A stretch of DNA of 64,000 nucleotides from UBA5336 sp964415675 (GCA_964415675.1 CAYQBG010000014.1:53346-117345), one strand, 5' to 3'. Positions 34,779 through 44,376 are shown, numbered from the stretch's first letter. Notes: generated from the sequence alone by a model not told the origin. A program made the numbers and translations.

Positions 34779-35230
34779 GCGAGCTGGTCCCGGAAAATCG
34801 ACAGTGAGATCAGGAACATCCTGACCGACAAGGCGATATCGCTAACGGTGCGAATGCAATAGCTGCCTGATGTGTTGCTGCTTTTTAACGAACTGCCCTG
34901 GCAGGAGAGGGGTGGCTCGGTCCGTTTGAACAGATTTGGGACTTTGGACAGGCTGTTTCCATTCTTGTCAGAAACGGTCTGAGGTGGCAAAGGGCCGCCC
35001 GGCGCCATTGCGCCGCCCCCCGCTGAGGGATTTAGCACCCGCAAAGCTGCCGTGCGCACAAGAAAACAAAGACCGGTTCCGCTGAAAGCGGAAACAGCCT
35101 AAGCGGATTCCTTGCCCTCGGATCCTGGCGTAACCGGGATTGGCTAAAGCGCGTTGAAGCAGGCCTGGTCGGGTTTTTGCCGGTCAAGCGAGCGTGTGAC
35201 AGTCCGAGGAAATCCGGGCGCCCTGTGGCT
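34779..35230. other. Convergent intergenic region (452 bp), no gene seen
   Basis: Lies between the lactonase gene and a convergent glycosyltransferase gene. The open frames here are short and not protein-like. It contains the hairpin TTCCGCT-GAA-AGCGGAA (35077-35093), with no T-run, which may take part in termination for either side. Confidence 0.6.
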
Positions 35231-36268
35231 TCACTCTGCAGACTCATCGCACGCTTGCCATTGCGCCGATGGCACCTGCTTAACAGGTCGGATAACCGGC
35301 TTGCGTTGTAACATTTCCAGCGGGTTCCAGCTCATGGCAGAGAGCAGACCGACCAGGGACACGCGCCGTTCCCGCTGCACAGTCTTTCGCGCCTCCAGCA
35401 CCGGCCCGAGCCCGCCGAGACCAGCCAGCACGCCCCGAAACGTATCGGCAAAACGGCCGGTGAACAATCCGCGAGCGAGTATCGCCACGGTCAGGGCGAT
35501 ATGCCCCGGAAGGGTCAGCAAAAGCGCTGGCAAGGGCATGTTCTTGGCATAGGTCCAGATGCGATTTCGAGCGCCATGTCTGAGCGAAAATGCGCTTGTT
35601 CGTCCCGACAGGCCGCCGCCGGCATGGTAGATGACCGCATCGGGCCAAAAAAGGCAGGTCTCACCGCGCAACCTCAGCCGGAAGGCCAGGTCAACATCCT
35701 CGCAGAAACAGAAAAAGCTCTCATCGAACCCGCCTGCGGCGAGGAAAGTCTCACGCTTGTAGATGGCACCGGCGCCGCAGGGCGAAAAACACTCTCCGCG
35801 ACCGGGTAGTTCCTGCGTACTCCGTCCAAATCCCCCGCGCCAGGGAATGCCAAAACCCAGATAGCAATCGCCGGCGCCATCCAGTTGCTGATGGTCGTGA
35901 AGATCAATCTGCGCTGATGCGAACATCGCCACACAAGGATTCTCGCAGATGGCCCGGTCAATCGCCTCCAGCCAGTCCGGCGCGGCCTCGGCATCGGGGT
36001 TCAACAGCACGAGCCACTCGCCGGAGGCCTGCTGCGCGGCGAGATTATTGGCCTTCGCAAATCCCAGATTATCCTCTTGCGGAAGGCAAATCGCGCTTGC
36101 CAGTGCATCGGTTCGAAGGCCGGTAAAGGAGTCGTCGTCAGACGCATTGTCGACGATGAGCGTTTCGAAATCCGTGAAGCTCTGCCGGCTCAGCGAGCCC
36201 ACTGCACCCTGAAGATAGTCGCCACCATTATAATTGACGATGACGACGGAGAATCTGGGCGATGGCAT
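35231..36268 (-). CDS. Family 2 glycosyltransferase (rhamnosyltransferase-like)
   Basis: 345 residues from ATG 36268; a TTG five codons upstream is less likely. Seen: FSVVIVNYNGGDYLQGAVGS, LIVDNASDDDSFTGL, NLGFAKANNLAAQQASGEWL, the metal-binding LLNPDAEAAPDW, GAGAIYKRETFLAAGGFDES and the catalytic-region FCEDVDLAFRLRLRGE. This is the pattern of WbbL/RfbF-like rhamnosyltransferases. After the GT-A domain, a hydrophobic stretch (PLPALLLTLPGHIALTVAIL) suggests peripheral or single-span attachment to the inner membrane. The donor is inferred only from family resemblance. Confidence 0.88.
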   Translation of the reverse strand: MPSPRFSVVIVNYNGGDYLQGAVGSLSRQSFTDFETLIVDNASDDDSFTGLRTDALASAICLPQEDNLGFAKANNLAAQQASGEWLVLLNPDAEAAPDWLEAIDRAICENPCVAMFASAQIDLHDHQQLDGAGDCYLGFGIPWRGGFGRSTQELPGRGECFSPCGAGAIYKRETFLAAGGFDESFFCFCEDVDLAFRLRLRGETCLFWPDAVIYHAGGGLSGRTSAFSLRHGARNRIWTYAKNMPLPALLLTLPGHIALTVAILARGLFTGRFADTFRGVLAGLGGLGPVLEARKTVQRERRVSLVGLLSAMSWNPLEMLQRKPVIRPVKQVPSAQWQACDESAE

Positions 36269-36289
36269 GAACAGGCCTGGCAATTGAAG

Positions 36290-36772
36290 CTACTGACGGC
36301 ATGGGCAATCGCAAGCGTAAAGTAAATCCCGGAACCGACAAAAGACACAGCCGTCGCCCGGGCCGCGATGGGCTGGCTGGTCATACAAGCCAGCCGGACA
36401 CTGGCTGTGAGGACGCTTGCCGGAGATCAGTCGTCGCGGAATTAAACGAACCGAAAGATAGGCCATGCCCGGATAGCGTGCAAGAGAGGCATAGAGCTTG
36501 CCCCGCTTCCCCGAGGCCATGGCGATGACCGGTGCGTTCTTCCTCGCAGGTCGTTCATGTCTCGACATCGAGGCGAGTATTCCGACGAGACGGTAACCGC
36601 CACCGGCGGTTTGCTCAAGACACGGCACGCCTTGCCGGATGGCCCGGATGAGCCGGCCCATGACGGGGCGAAGCGGAGAACCTTGCGTGTCGCCGAGAGA
36701 AAACAAGTCCATCAGGCGACATCCGGATGCGGGACTAGCGTGCTGAGGGCCGATGCCCTCAGCTGCCCTCAT
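36290..36772 (-). CDS. Possible small hypothetical protein
   Basis: A 160-codon open frame ending 21 nt before the glycosyltransferase start, on the same strand. Its middle (IAMASGKRGKLYASLARYPG, then MAYLSVRLIPRRLISGKR) reads like protein, but the ends are Cys/Pro-rich and the beginning overlaps the hairpins downstream of rpoD. ATG 36712 would be an alternative start. No known family. It may equally be non-coding sequence between the rpoD and glycosyltransferase genes. Confidence 0.25.
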   Translation of the reverse strand: MRAAEGIGPQHASPASGCRLMDLFSLGDTQGSPLRPVMGRLIRAIRQGVPCLEQTAGGGYRLVGILASMSRHERPARKNAPVIAMASGKRGKLYASLARYPGMAYLSVRLIPRRLISGKRPHSQCPAGLYDQPAHRGPGDGCVFCRFRDLLYACDCPCRQ

Positions 36773-36796
36773 GGGTGCCCTAGAAAACCGGGCACC
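36742..36796 (-). terminator. Tandem hairpins downstream of rpoD
   Basis: GGTGCCC (36774-36780) pairs with GGGCACC (36790-36796) over a 9-nt loop. Just beyond it on the minus strand, GCTGAGGGC (36742-36750) pairs perfectly with GCCCTCAGC (36755-36763) over a CGAT loop. No T-run follows either, so termination may need Rho or may rely on the two stems in series. Confidence 0.55.
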
Positions 36797-36824
36797 TGCC
36801 CTCGCACCTGCCCTGCCTTATCCC

Positions 36825-38768
36825 TTATGTGTCGAGGAAGCTGCGGAGCTTGCGCGAGCGGCTGGGATGCTTGAGCTTGCGTAGCGCCTTGGCCTCGATC
36901 TGGCGAATCCGTTCGCGCGTGACCGAGAATTGCTGGCCGACTTCCTCAAGCGTGTGATCGGTGTTCATGCCGATCCCGAAACGCATGCGCAGCACACGTT
37001 CCTCGCGCGGGGTGAGCGAGGAGAGCACACGCGTCGTAGTCTCGCGCAAATTGGACTGGATCGCCGAATCCACCGGGAGGAGCGCCATCTTGTCCTCGAT
37101 GAAATCGCCGAGATTGGAATCCTCATCATCGCCGATGGGCGTTTCGAGACTGATCGGCTCCTTGGCAATCTTGAGAACTTTCCGAATCTTTTCAAGCGGA
37201 AGGCCAAGCTTTTCAGCCAGTTCCTCCGGCGTCGGCTCTCGCCCGATCTCATGCAGCATCTGTCGCTGGGTGCGAACAATCTTGTTGATGGTCTCGATCA
37301 TGTGCACCGGGATACGGATGGTGCGCGCCTGGTCTGCGATCGAGCGGGTGATCGCCTGGCGGATCCACCAGGTCGCGTAAGTGGAGAATTTATAGCCGCG
37401 CCGATACTCGAACTTGTCGACCGCCTTCATCAGACCGATATTGCCTTCCTGAATTAAATCAAGGAATTGCAGGCCGCGATTGGTGTATTTCTTGGCAATC
37501 GATATGACCAGGCGAAGGTTGGCCTCGACCATCTCTTTCTTGGCGATCCGCGCCTCGCGCTCGCCTTTTTGCACGGTCTGAACGATACGGCGAAAATCAT
37601 CGACCGGAACGCCGATTTCCTGGGCAACCGAAGAGATATCCTCGCGGAGCGCATCAATCTTGACCCTCTCCACATCAATGAATTTATTCCACTTTTTAGA
37701 CTTTTCTGCAACATCTTCCAGCCAGTTCGGATCAAGCTCGCGACCGAAATAATTGTCGAGAAAATCCTTGCGTGACACGCCATGGCTGTCGGCCAGGCGC
37801 ATCAGCCGGCCTTCCAGGCCCATCAGCTTCTTGTTGATCGCATAAAGCTGTTCGACCAGGGCCTCGATGCGCGCATTGTTAATATGCATCGTCTTGAGGT
37901 ATTCGACGATGGATGTCTGAAGCGCGTCATAGCCCTCCTGCTCCTTCGGCGTCAGCCCCTTGCCCTCAAGCCGGCGGTCAATCAGTTTTTCCTGAAGTTT
38001 CCGGTACTTAGAGAAGTCACTCGCGATCTCGTCCAGCTTGGTGAGAACACCTTCGCGAAGCTCGGCCTCCATGGCCGACATGGACATGGCCTGACCTTCT
38101 TCCTCGTCCTCGCGCTCCTCACGCTCCCGTCGTTCTTCGGGAGTTTCATTCTCCCGGGCCTGGGCCTCTTCCTCGGAAAGCGCATCATCCTTCTCTTCCG
38201 GCTCAGGCGGCGGATTCTCGGCGCCATAAGTGGCTTCCAGGTCGATCAGGTCGCGCAGGAGGATCCGCTCATGCACCAGCTCGTCGCGCCAGACCATCAT
38301 GGCTTCGAAGGTCAGCGGGCTTTCGCACAGCCCGCGGATCATTGCATCGCGCCCGGCCTCGATCCGCTTGGCGATGGCGATCTCACCCTCGCGCGAGAGC
38401 AGTTCCACCGTGCCCATTTCGCGCAGATACATGCGGACCGGATCATCAGTCCGCTCTGACCCGCGGGCATTGCCTTTCTTGACGACGGCTTTCTTGTCGT
38501 CGGTCTTGGCAACGGCCCGGCTCTCGCTTTCGGCCTCTTCTTCCGACTCCACGACATTGATGCCCATTTCGGACAGGGCCGACATGGTGTCTTCGATCTG
38601 GTCAGATGTCAGCTGATCCTGCGGGAGCAGCTTGTTGAGTTCATCATGGGTGACATAGCCCCGTGACTTGGCCTCCTTGATGAATTTCTTCACGCCCGCA
38701 TTGTTCATGTCGAGCACGGGGCCGTCTGCAGCCTCGTTCTCGTGCTCTTCGATGTCGGCTTTCGCCAT
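36825..38768 (-). CDS. rpoD: RNA polymerase primary sigma factor (sigma-70)
   Basis: 647 residues. Region 1.1 (about residues 1-90, VKKFIKEAKSRGYVTHDEL), region 1.2 (DPVRMYLREMGTVELLSREG), a long acidic non-conserved insert (runs of Glu around residues 190-230), region 2 with the -10 contacts (FDLIQEGNIGLMKAVDKFEY-like LDLIQEGNIGLMKAVDKFEY and FSTYATWWIRQAITR), region 3 (IPVHMIETINKIVRTQRQML), and region 4 with the -35 helix-turn-helix (EEVGQQFSVTRERIRQIEAK). GGAGACC precedes the ATG. It follows dnaG on the same strand (97-nt gap), the usual macromolecular-synthesis order. Two hairpins follow the gene. Confidence 0.98.
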   Translation of the reverse strand: MAKADIEEHENEAADGPVLDMNNAGVKKFIKEAKSRGYVTHDELNKLLPQDQLTSDQIEDTMSALSEMGINVVESEEEAESESRAVAKTDDKKAVVKKGNARGSERTDDPVRMYLREMGTVELLSREGEIAIAKRIEAGRDAMIRGLCESPLTFEAMMVWRDELVHERILLRDLIDLEATYGAENPPPEPEEKDDALSEEEAQARENETPEERREREEREDEEEGQAMSMSAMEAELREGVLTKLDEIASDFSKYRKLQEKLIDRRLEGKGLTPKEQEGYDALQTSIVEYLKTMHINNARIEALVEQLYAINKKLMGLEGRLMRLADSHGVSRKDFLDNYFGRELDPNWLEDVAEKSKKWNKFIDVERVKIDALREDISSVAQEIGVPVDDFRRIVQTVQKGEREARIAKKEMVEANLRLVISIAKKYTNRGLQFLDLIQEGNIGLMKAVDKFEYRRGYKFSTYATWWIRQAITRSIADQARTIRIPVHMIETINKIVRTQRQMLHEIGREPTPEELAEKLGLPLEKIRKVLKIAKEPISLETPIGDDEDSNLGDFIEDKMALLPVDSAIQSNLRETTTRVLSSLTPREERVLRMRFGIGMNTDHTLEEVGQQFSVTRERIRQIEAKALRKLKHPSRSRKLRSFLDT

Positions 38769-38865
38769 ATGGTCGGTCTCCTGCGAGTCCTGCGCCCGTC
38801 ACGTTGGTTTGTGGCCGCCCGGGGCTGGGGGACTCATTCCTGTTCATCATGCCTGCGCTTGCCGG

Positions 38866-40692
38866 TCAGCTGCGATCCACGTCCTCTGCTGCCTCGTTCA
38901 GCCGGGCGATCCGCGCCGGCCGTTCGGACACTCTGCGATGTAAAACCCGCCAGGCTTCAGGCGACTCTGTCGCCTCCGGACTGACTTGCTCTTCCCTCGC
39001 AGGGTCAGGATCTTCGGCTACCACGAAATGCTCAAGGGCGATCAGCCATTCCCGTGCCGCAGGTGTGCCGGCCTCCAGCACAGGCATATCGGGATAATCT
39101 TCGAGCAAACGGGCAGCGCGCGCATTCCCTGCCTGATTAAAATGGTCACTGAGTGCGGCCCGGTCAACCACCTGACCGCGATTGATGAAGTCGAATATCG
39201 CATCGCGCAACGCTGCGACGTCAACATCGGGAAAATGGGCGGCTGCAAGCGTTTCACCATAGTGATCAATCAGGTCGGGACTCACAGCAGCCCGCATGAC
39301 AAGGCCCAGACCGGCCGTCTTTGCAGGCCGCTTGGCGGAACCGAGCGGTTCCCCCACCGCATTCGCGACCCCTTTTGCCCCCTTCCGGCGCGCAAGGACC
39401 AGCTGCCAGAAATGGTCGCGCATGCGCGAGAGAAGGTCACGCTCATAGGCGCTGCGCACGCCGGGATGCTCGATCCGAGCTGCGGCAGCCTTCAGACGCG
39501 CTTCAAGGCCAGCCTTGCGTTCGGGCGTATCGAGCGGTTCGCCGTCGCGCTCGCGCCGCCAGAGCATTTCGATCATGGGCAGGGCGTTTTCCAGGGCGCC
39601 TGTCAGGGTTTCCCTGCCGGATGGCTGGCGCAGGAGGTCGTCGGGATCCATGCCTTCGGGCAGGAGACAGAAATAGACCGACTGGTCCGGGCGCGCATTG
39701 GGCAGCGCCACATCGACCGCGCGGAACGCGGCGCGAAGGCCCGCCTTGTCGCCGTCAAAACACATGACCGGGTCCGGCCCGGCCTTCCAGATCAAGTCAA
39801 GCTGATCGGGTGTAAGTGCGGTGCCGAGCGGGGCCACGGCATTGGCAAACCCGGCCTCGGCCAGCGCGATCACATCCATATAGCCTTCGCAGACGACAAG
39901 ACCGCCGCGATCCCCATAGCCGATGGAGTCGCGCGCGCGTCTGTAATTGTAAAGGATACGCGACTTGTGGAAGAGGTCGCCTTCCGGGGAGTTGAGATAT
40001 TTCGCCTTGTCATCCGGGCTCAGCGCGCGCCCGCCAAAGGCGATGACGTCGCCGCGCGTGTCGGTGATCGGGAAGATGATGCGGTTACGGAACACGTCAT
40101 AGGGCTCTCCGCCCTTGTCGGAGCGTTTTGCCAGTCCCGCCCCGGTGATTTCCGCCTCGCTGAAGCCTTTGGCGGTGAGATGCTGATAGAGCTGTCGCCA
40201 GTCATCGGGCGCAAACCCCAACGACCAGCGCGCCCAGGCGGCGGGGGCAAGGCTGCGACCTGCTTCCAGGTAAGTGCGGGCCGCCGCGCCCTCGGGACCG
40301 CGCAAACACGCCTCGAAGAATTCGCTGGCCGTAGCGCAGGCCTGTTTCAGGCGGGCAAGCCGATCATAGCGCGCCGCTTCCTGCGGGCTCGCCTTCGGAA
40401 TCTCCATCCCGGCCGTCTCGGCCAGCCGCTCGACCGCTTCCATGAATTCCAGGCGTTCAACCTCCATCGTGAACGCAATAATGTCTCCGCCAAGACCAGA
40501 GGAGAAATCCTTGAAAATGCCCTTCTGGTCATTGACGTAGAAGCTGGGCGTCTTCTCGCTGGTGAACGGCGAGAGCCCGACCCATTCCTTGCCCTGCTTT
40601 TTCAGCTTCACCTTTCGCCCGATCACGTCTGAGGGACGCAGGCGGGCTTTCAGTTCATCGAGGAAACCATCGGGAAGACGCTGCATGCTCAT
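38866..40692 (-). CDS. dnaG: DNA primase
   Basis: 608 residues from ATG 40692 (ATG 40686 is nearly as good; neither has a clear ribosome site). Makes RNA primers at the replication fork with DnaB. N-terminal domain: LSPFTSEKTPSFYVNDQKG followed by FKDFSSGLGGDIIAFTM. The Cys/His ligands of the usual CPFH...CFGCG zinc ribbon are replaced (SPFT; SSGLGG), so no zinc site is expected; zinc-less versions are known in alphaproteobacteria. The TOPRIM core has VVCEGYMDVIALAEAGF, APLGTALT and VMCFDGDKAGLRAAFRA with the metal-binding acidic residues. The C-terminal helicase-binding domain ends near AEDPDPAREEQ. Cotranscribed with rpoD. Confidence 0.96.
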   Translation of the reverse strand: MSMQRLPDGFLDELKARLRPSDVIGRKVKLKKQGKEWVGLSPFTSEKTPSFYVNDQKGIFKDFSSGLGGDIIAFTMEVERLEFMEAVERLAETAGMEIPKASPQEAARYDRLARLKQACATASEFFEACLRGPEGAAARTYLEAGRSLAPAAWARWSLGFAPDDWRQLYQHLTAKGFSEAEITGAGLAKRSDKGGEPYDVFRNRIIFPITDTRGDVIAFGGRALSPDDKAKYLNSPEGDLFHKSRILYNYRRARDSIGYGDRGGLVVCEGYMDVIALAEAGFANAVAPLGTALTPDQLDLIWKAGPDPVMCFDGDKAGLRAAFRAVDVALPNARPDQSVYFCLLPEGMDPDDLLRQPSGRETLTGALENALPMIEMLWRRERDGEPLDTPERKAGLEARLKAAAARIEHPGVRSAYERDLLSRMRDHFWQLVLARRKGAKGVANAVGEPLGSAKRPAKTAGLGLVMRAAVSPDLIDHYGETLAAAHFPDVDVAALRDAIFDFINRGQVVDRAALSDHFNQAGNARAARLLEDYPDMPVLEAGTPAAREWLIALEHFVVAEDPDPAREEQVSPEATESPEAWRVLHRRVSERPARIARLNEAAEDVDRS

Positions 40693-40852
40693 ACATATAG
40701 TGTGGCGAATCATTGAGCGGGATGCCATGCACACAGCGTCCGCCCCGGGGATTTACACAGCAAATCATGGCCGCCGCACCGTATAGGTCACATCGCGCCC
40801 ATGGCAAACCCAAAGCCTGCGCCCGGTCGGCAATGCTCGCGCAGGCCTTCAA

Positions 40853-41341
40853 TCAGCCGAGCGCCTCGCGCACCGCCTTGCCGGCCTTTTGCGGGTCGAT
40901 CCGGCCGGGATAACGCGCCTTAAGGGTCGAAATGCAGCGACCAAGATCGCGCAGCGTGCTGGCTTCAAGATCCTCGACAACATCCTGGACGGCCACCTCG
41001 AGCGCTTCTCCCTTGAGGGGTTGCGGCAGGAACCCCTCGATCACGGCGAGCTCCTCGCGCTCACGCTCGGCATCGGCGATACGACCAGATTCGTCGAATT
41101 CGCGCGCGGACACGCGGCGCTGCTCGGCCATGATTTCAAGCACGTCATGCACGCCCGTATCGGGGCAGCCCTCACAATCGCCGCGACGGCGCGCGGTCAC
41201 GTCACGATCCCGGATGGCGCACGCCACCAGACGCAGGGTCGATGCGCTGACACTGTCAGGATCGTCAATTTCAGCTTGCCGGAGCGCATCATCTATACGC
41301 GCTCGCAGGTCGGAGGACGCGTCAGTCTGCAATTCAGCCAT
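40853..41341 (-). CDS. GatB/YqeY domain protein
   Basis: 162 residues from ATG 41341, with AGAGG nine nt upstream; the frame runs further upstream into the carA control region. Seen: LRARIDDALRQAEIDDPDSV, STLRLVACAIRDRDVTAR, DVLEIMAEQRRVSAREFDES, LAVIEGFLPQPL and LGRCISTLKARYPGRID, all standard for the YqeY family, whose C-terminal fold matches the tail of GatB and is thought to touch tRNA. Precise role unknown. It is divergent from carA and upstream of dnaG, the common alphaproteobacterial order. An insertion with Cys (GDCEGCPDTGVHD) replaces the usual spacer. Confidence 0.88.
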   Translation of the reverse strand: MAELQTDASSDLRARIDDALRQAEIDDPDSVSASTLRLVACAIRDRDVTARRRGDCEGCPDTGVHDVLEIMAEQRRVSAREFDESGRIADAEREREELAVIEGFLPQPLKGEALEVAVQDVVEDLEASTLRDLGRCISTLKARYPGRIDPQKAGKAVREALG

Positions 41342-41465
41342 GTTGGCCTCTGCCTTTTCCTTACCGGAACCGCCTTGACGGCACCGATTATCAGCCCCTA
41401 CTTCCCGCCCAACCTGCTTGTCGCAACGATTAGCAGCGCAAACGGTGCGAGAAGGCAAGCCACAT

Positions 41466-42641
41466 ATGTCTTACGGTTCTGTTACACAAGACCCCGCATC
41501 CGCGACCGGCGCGATCGCCCTGTCGGACGGGACAGTCTTTCTCGGCCGCGGTGCAGGCCGGGCCGGGATCGCTGTGGGTGAACTTTGTTTCAACACAGCG
41601 GTGACCGGGTATCAGGAAATCCTGACCGATCCGTCCTATGCCGGCCAGATTGTCCTGTTCACCTTTCCCCATATCGGCAATGTCGGCGCCAATGAGGAAG
41701 ATTGCGAAGACAGCGCCCCGCCAGCGGCCAGGGCGGCCCGCGCAGCGGTGTTTCGCGGGCCGGTGACGCCGCCATCCAACTGGCGCGCCGGCGATCATTT
41801 CGAAGCCTGGCTCAACCGCCGGGGGATTGTCGGCCTTTACGGGGTCGATACACGCGCGCTGACCCGCGCCATCCGCCACCATGGCATGCCGCGCGCAGCC
41901 GTCGCACACAAGCCTGAAGGCGGCATTGATGTGGACGGTCTGATCGAGGCGGCGCGTGCCTTTGAAGGCCTGGAAGCCGCCGACCTGGCTGCGGGCATGA
42001 CCGCCAGCGCCCCGTTCGACAACCACGAACGGCTCTGGCAGCTGGCCTCGGGTTTTTCTTCGCTGGAGGCTGGCGAGTTCCATGTCGTCGTGCTCGATTT
42101 CGGCGTCAAGCGGAACATCCTGCGCAATCTCGCAGAAGTGGGCGCACGCGCCACGGTGGTGCCTGGCGATATCCCGCTTGCCGAGATCGAAGCGCTCAAG
42201 CCCGACGGTATTGTGATCTCCAACGGCCCTGGCGACCCGGCCGCCACATTCGCCCGCGCCGGCGGCACGATCCACGCCATCATCGACAGCGGACTGCCGG
42301 TTCTGGGTATTTGTCTTGGCCATCAATTGCTTGCGCTGGCGCTTGGCGCGAAGACCCTGAAGATGGCGCAGGGCCATCATGGGGCGAACCATCCGGTGAA
42401 GGATTTCGAGACCGGCAAGGTTGAGATCGTGTCGATGAATCACGGATTCACGGTCGATCCGGCGACGCTGCCCGAAGGCGTCGAGGAGAGCCATCGCTCC
42501 TTGTTTGACGGGACCAATTCCGGCCTCAGGGTTGCCGGCAGACCGATCATCTCGGTTCAGCACCATCCCGAAGCGAGCCCGGGGCCGCAGGACAGTTTTT
42601 ATCTTTTCGATCGCTTTGCGCAGCTCATGCGTGGCTCATGA
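41466..42641 (+). CDS. carA: Carbamoyl-phosphate synthase small (glutaminase) subunit
   Basis: 391 residues from ATG 41466 (GAAGG upstream); a TTG 16 codons earlier is less likely. Hydrolyses glutamine and passes ammonia to CarB for carbamoyl phosphate, feeding arginine and pyrimidine synthesis. Seen: GYQEILTDPSYAGQIVLFTF, SNWRAGDHFEAWL, GIVGLYGVDTRALTRAIRH, and the class I amidotransferase domain with VISNGPGDPAA, the nucleophile Cys in LGICLGHQLLALALG and the His/Glu in SVQHHPEASPGP. carB is not next to it. GCCTGC-CGA-GCAGGC (42648-42662) directly after the stop may be part of a terminator. Confidence 0.97.
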   Translation: MSYGSVTQDPASATGAIALSDGTVFLGRGAGRAGIAVGELCFNTAVTGYQEILTDPSYAGQIVLFTFPHIGNVGANEEDCEDSAPPAARAARAAVFRGPVTPPSNWRAGDHFEAWLNRRGIVGLYGVDTRALTRAIRHHGMPRAAVAHKPEGGIDVDGLIEAARAFEGLEAADLAAGMTASAPFDNHERLWQLASGFSSLEAGEFHVVVLDFGVKRNILRNLAEVGARATVVPGDIPLAEIEALKPDGIVISNGPGDPAATFARAGGTIHAIIDSGLPVLGICLGHQLLALALGAKTLKMAQGHHGANHPVKDFETGKVEIVSMNHGFTVDPATLPEGVEESHRSLFDGTNSGLRVAGRPIISVQHHPEASPGPQDSFYLFDRFAQLMRGS

Positions 42642-42647
42642 ATGCTG

Positions 42648-42662
42648 CCTGCCGAGCAGGCG
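42648..42662 (+). terminator. Short hairpin directly after carA
   Basis: GCCTGC (42648-42653), loop CGA, GCAGGC (42657-42662), six nt after the carA stop. There is no T-run, so its role in termination is uncertain. Confidence 0.35.
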
Positions 42663-42741
42663 GGTTATCGACACGGGCGCTGGATCGGGTAGCCTGCAAC
42701 TTCATTTCAGGGCTTGAGATTCGGGCGGGAGGCGCGGCGAG

Positions 42742-44376
42742 ATGAGCGAGACGGTCAGCAGCGACAATACCCAGAAGGGTTTTCTTGGCTGGGTCGAACG
42801 CACCGGGAACCGGCTGCCGGACCCGGTTTTCATCTTTTTCTACCTGATCATCGCGCTGGTCGCGGTGTCGGTGATCTGCGCCCTGACAGGTGTGGCCGCG
42901 ACCCATCCCACGCAGCTCACAGAGGGTGGCGAGCCGGTGACCGTCAGCGCGGTCAGCCTGTTATCGCCGGACAATATCCAGCGGCTATGGGTCGAGATGC
43001 CGGCGACCTTCACCCATTTCCACCCGCTCGGCTATGTTCTCGTGGTCATGCTCGGCGCCGGTGTGGCCGAACGGTCAGGCCTGTTTTCAAGTGCCATTCG
43101 CGCGGCAGTCCGCGGCGCGCCGAAAACGATGCTGACACCGCTTGTCGCGCTTGTCGCCATGCTGTCCAACCATGCCGCCGATGCAGGATATGTGGTCATG
43201 ATCCCGCTGGCGGCCATCATTTTTGCCTCGGCCGGCCGTCACCCCCTGGCGGGTATCGCCGCCGCATTCGCCGGCGTCTCGGGCGGTTTCTCAGCGAATA
43301 TCGCCCCCGGCCAGCTCGACGCACTCCTGTTTGGCATCACCGAGACAGCCTATACGGCGAGCTCCATTGATGCCGGCTGGAGCGTCAACATTGCCGGCAA
43401 CACCTATTTCATCATCGCCCTGCTCATGCTGTATCTTCCGGTAATCTGGTTTGTCACGGACCGGGTGATCGAACCGCGCCTTGGCAGCTGGGCGCCCGGC
43501 CCGGAACATGCCCATGATTATGGCCATGAAGACGATCCGCTGACGGCCGGGCAGCTCAAGGGGCTGCGCATGGCCGGGCTGGCGGTGCTCGGCGTTGTCG
43601 CACTCTGGGCGTTCATGACGCTGGGGCCGGGCACGCCTCTCTATCTCACAAATGCAGACTATGCCGCCCAGGGCCTCAGCGCGGCAGACATCGCAGGCAA
43701 GGAATGGTTCGACCGGCTCGGGCCGTTCTTCCGCTCGCTCGTCGCCGGCTTTCTGGTGCTGTTCCTGGCGGCCGGCTGGGCCTATGGCGCCGCAGCCAAC
43801 ACGATCAACAATCACCGCGATCTTGTCGCCATGATGAGCGAGGCGATGAAGGACATGGGCTATTATCTCGTCCTCGCCTTCGCCGCAGCCCATTTCGTGG
43901 CAATGTTCGGCTGGTCGAATCTGGGCCTGATATCGGCGGTGCATGGCGCGGAAGCGATCAAATCGAGCGGGCTTCCGCTGCCGGTCGTTCTTGGCCTGCT
44001 GGTGATCCTGACGGGCGTGCTGAACCTTTTTGTCGGCTCGGCAAGCGCGAAATGGGCACTGCTGGCGCCGGTCTTCGTCCCGATGCTGATGCTGCTGGGA
44101 ATCAGTCCGGAAGGCGCAACAGCAGCTTATCGCGTCGGCGACGGCGCGACCAATATCATCACCCCGCTAATGGTCTACTTCCCGCTGATACTGGTCTTTG
44201 CTCAGCGCTGGCAGAAGGATTTCGGACTTGGCAGCCTGACGGCCACCATGATCCCGTATTCGATCTGGATGCTGACCCTCGGCGTGGCCCTGATGATGAT
44301 CTGGGTCTTCCTCGGTTTGCCGCTGGGCCCCGGTGCGCCGGCCGGCATCAGCCTGCCGGAAGCGATCAATCGATGA
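42742..44376 (+). CDS. AbgT-family transporter (p-aminobenzoyl-glutamate / antimetabolite efflux type)
   Basis: 544 residues with roughly 11-13 hydrophobic segments. Family landmarks: FLGWVERTGNRLPDPVFIFF near the start, MLVALVAMLSNHAADAGYV-like stretch TPLVALVAMLSNHAADAGYV, AGVSGGFSANIAPGQLDALL, and VGSASAKWALLAPVFVPML followed by YRVGDGATNIITPLMVYFPL. AbgT proteins either import p-aminobenzoyl-glutamate or, as with YdaH/MtrF, export folate intermediates and confer sulfonamide tolerance; the direction here cannot be read. GGGAGG precedes ATG 42742. It stands between carA and the PTS pair and is probably its own unit. Confidence 0.93.
   Translation: MSETVSSDNTQKGFLGWVERTGNRLPDPVFIFFYLIIALVAVSVICALTGVAATHPTQLTEGGEPVTVSAVSLLSPDNIQRLWVEMPATFTHFHPLGYVLVVMLGAGVAERSGLFSSAIRAAVRGAPKTMLTPLVALVAMLSNHAADAGYVVMIPLAAIIFASAGRHPLAGIAAAFAGVSGGFSANIAPGQLDALLFGITETAYTASSIDAGWSVNIAGNTYFIIALLMLYLPVIWFVTDRVIEPRLGSWAPGPEHAHDYGHEDDPLTAGQLKGLRMAGLAVLGVVALWAFMTLGPGTPLYLTNADYAAQGLSAADIAGKEWFDRLGPFFRSLVAGFLVLFLAAGWAYGAAANTINNHRDLVAMMSEAMKDMGYYLVLAFAAAHFVAMFGWSNLGLISAVHGAEAIKSSGLPLPVVLGLLVILTGVLNLFVGSASAKWALLAPVFVPMLMLLGISPEGATAAYRVGDGATNIITPLMVYFPLILVFAQRWQKDFGLGSLTATMIPYSIWMLTLGVALMMIWVFLGLPLGPGAPAGISLPEAINR

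Noticed and set aside
38986..40632. 548-codon plus-strand open frame antisense to dnaG
   Set aside because: Long antisense frames are common opposite GC-rich genes; the residues are Gly/Arg/His-rich with no recognisable domain, while dnaG is certain.
41430..42566. 378-codon minus-strand open frame antisense to carA
   Set aside because: Shadow of carA, whose catalytic residues are all present.
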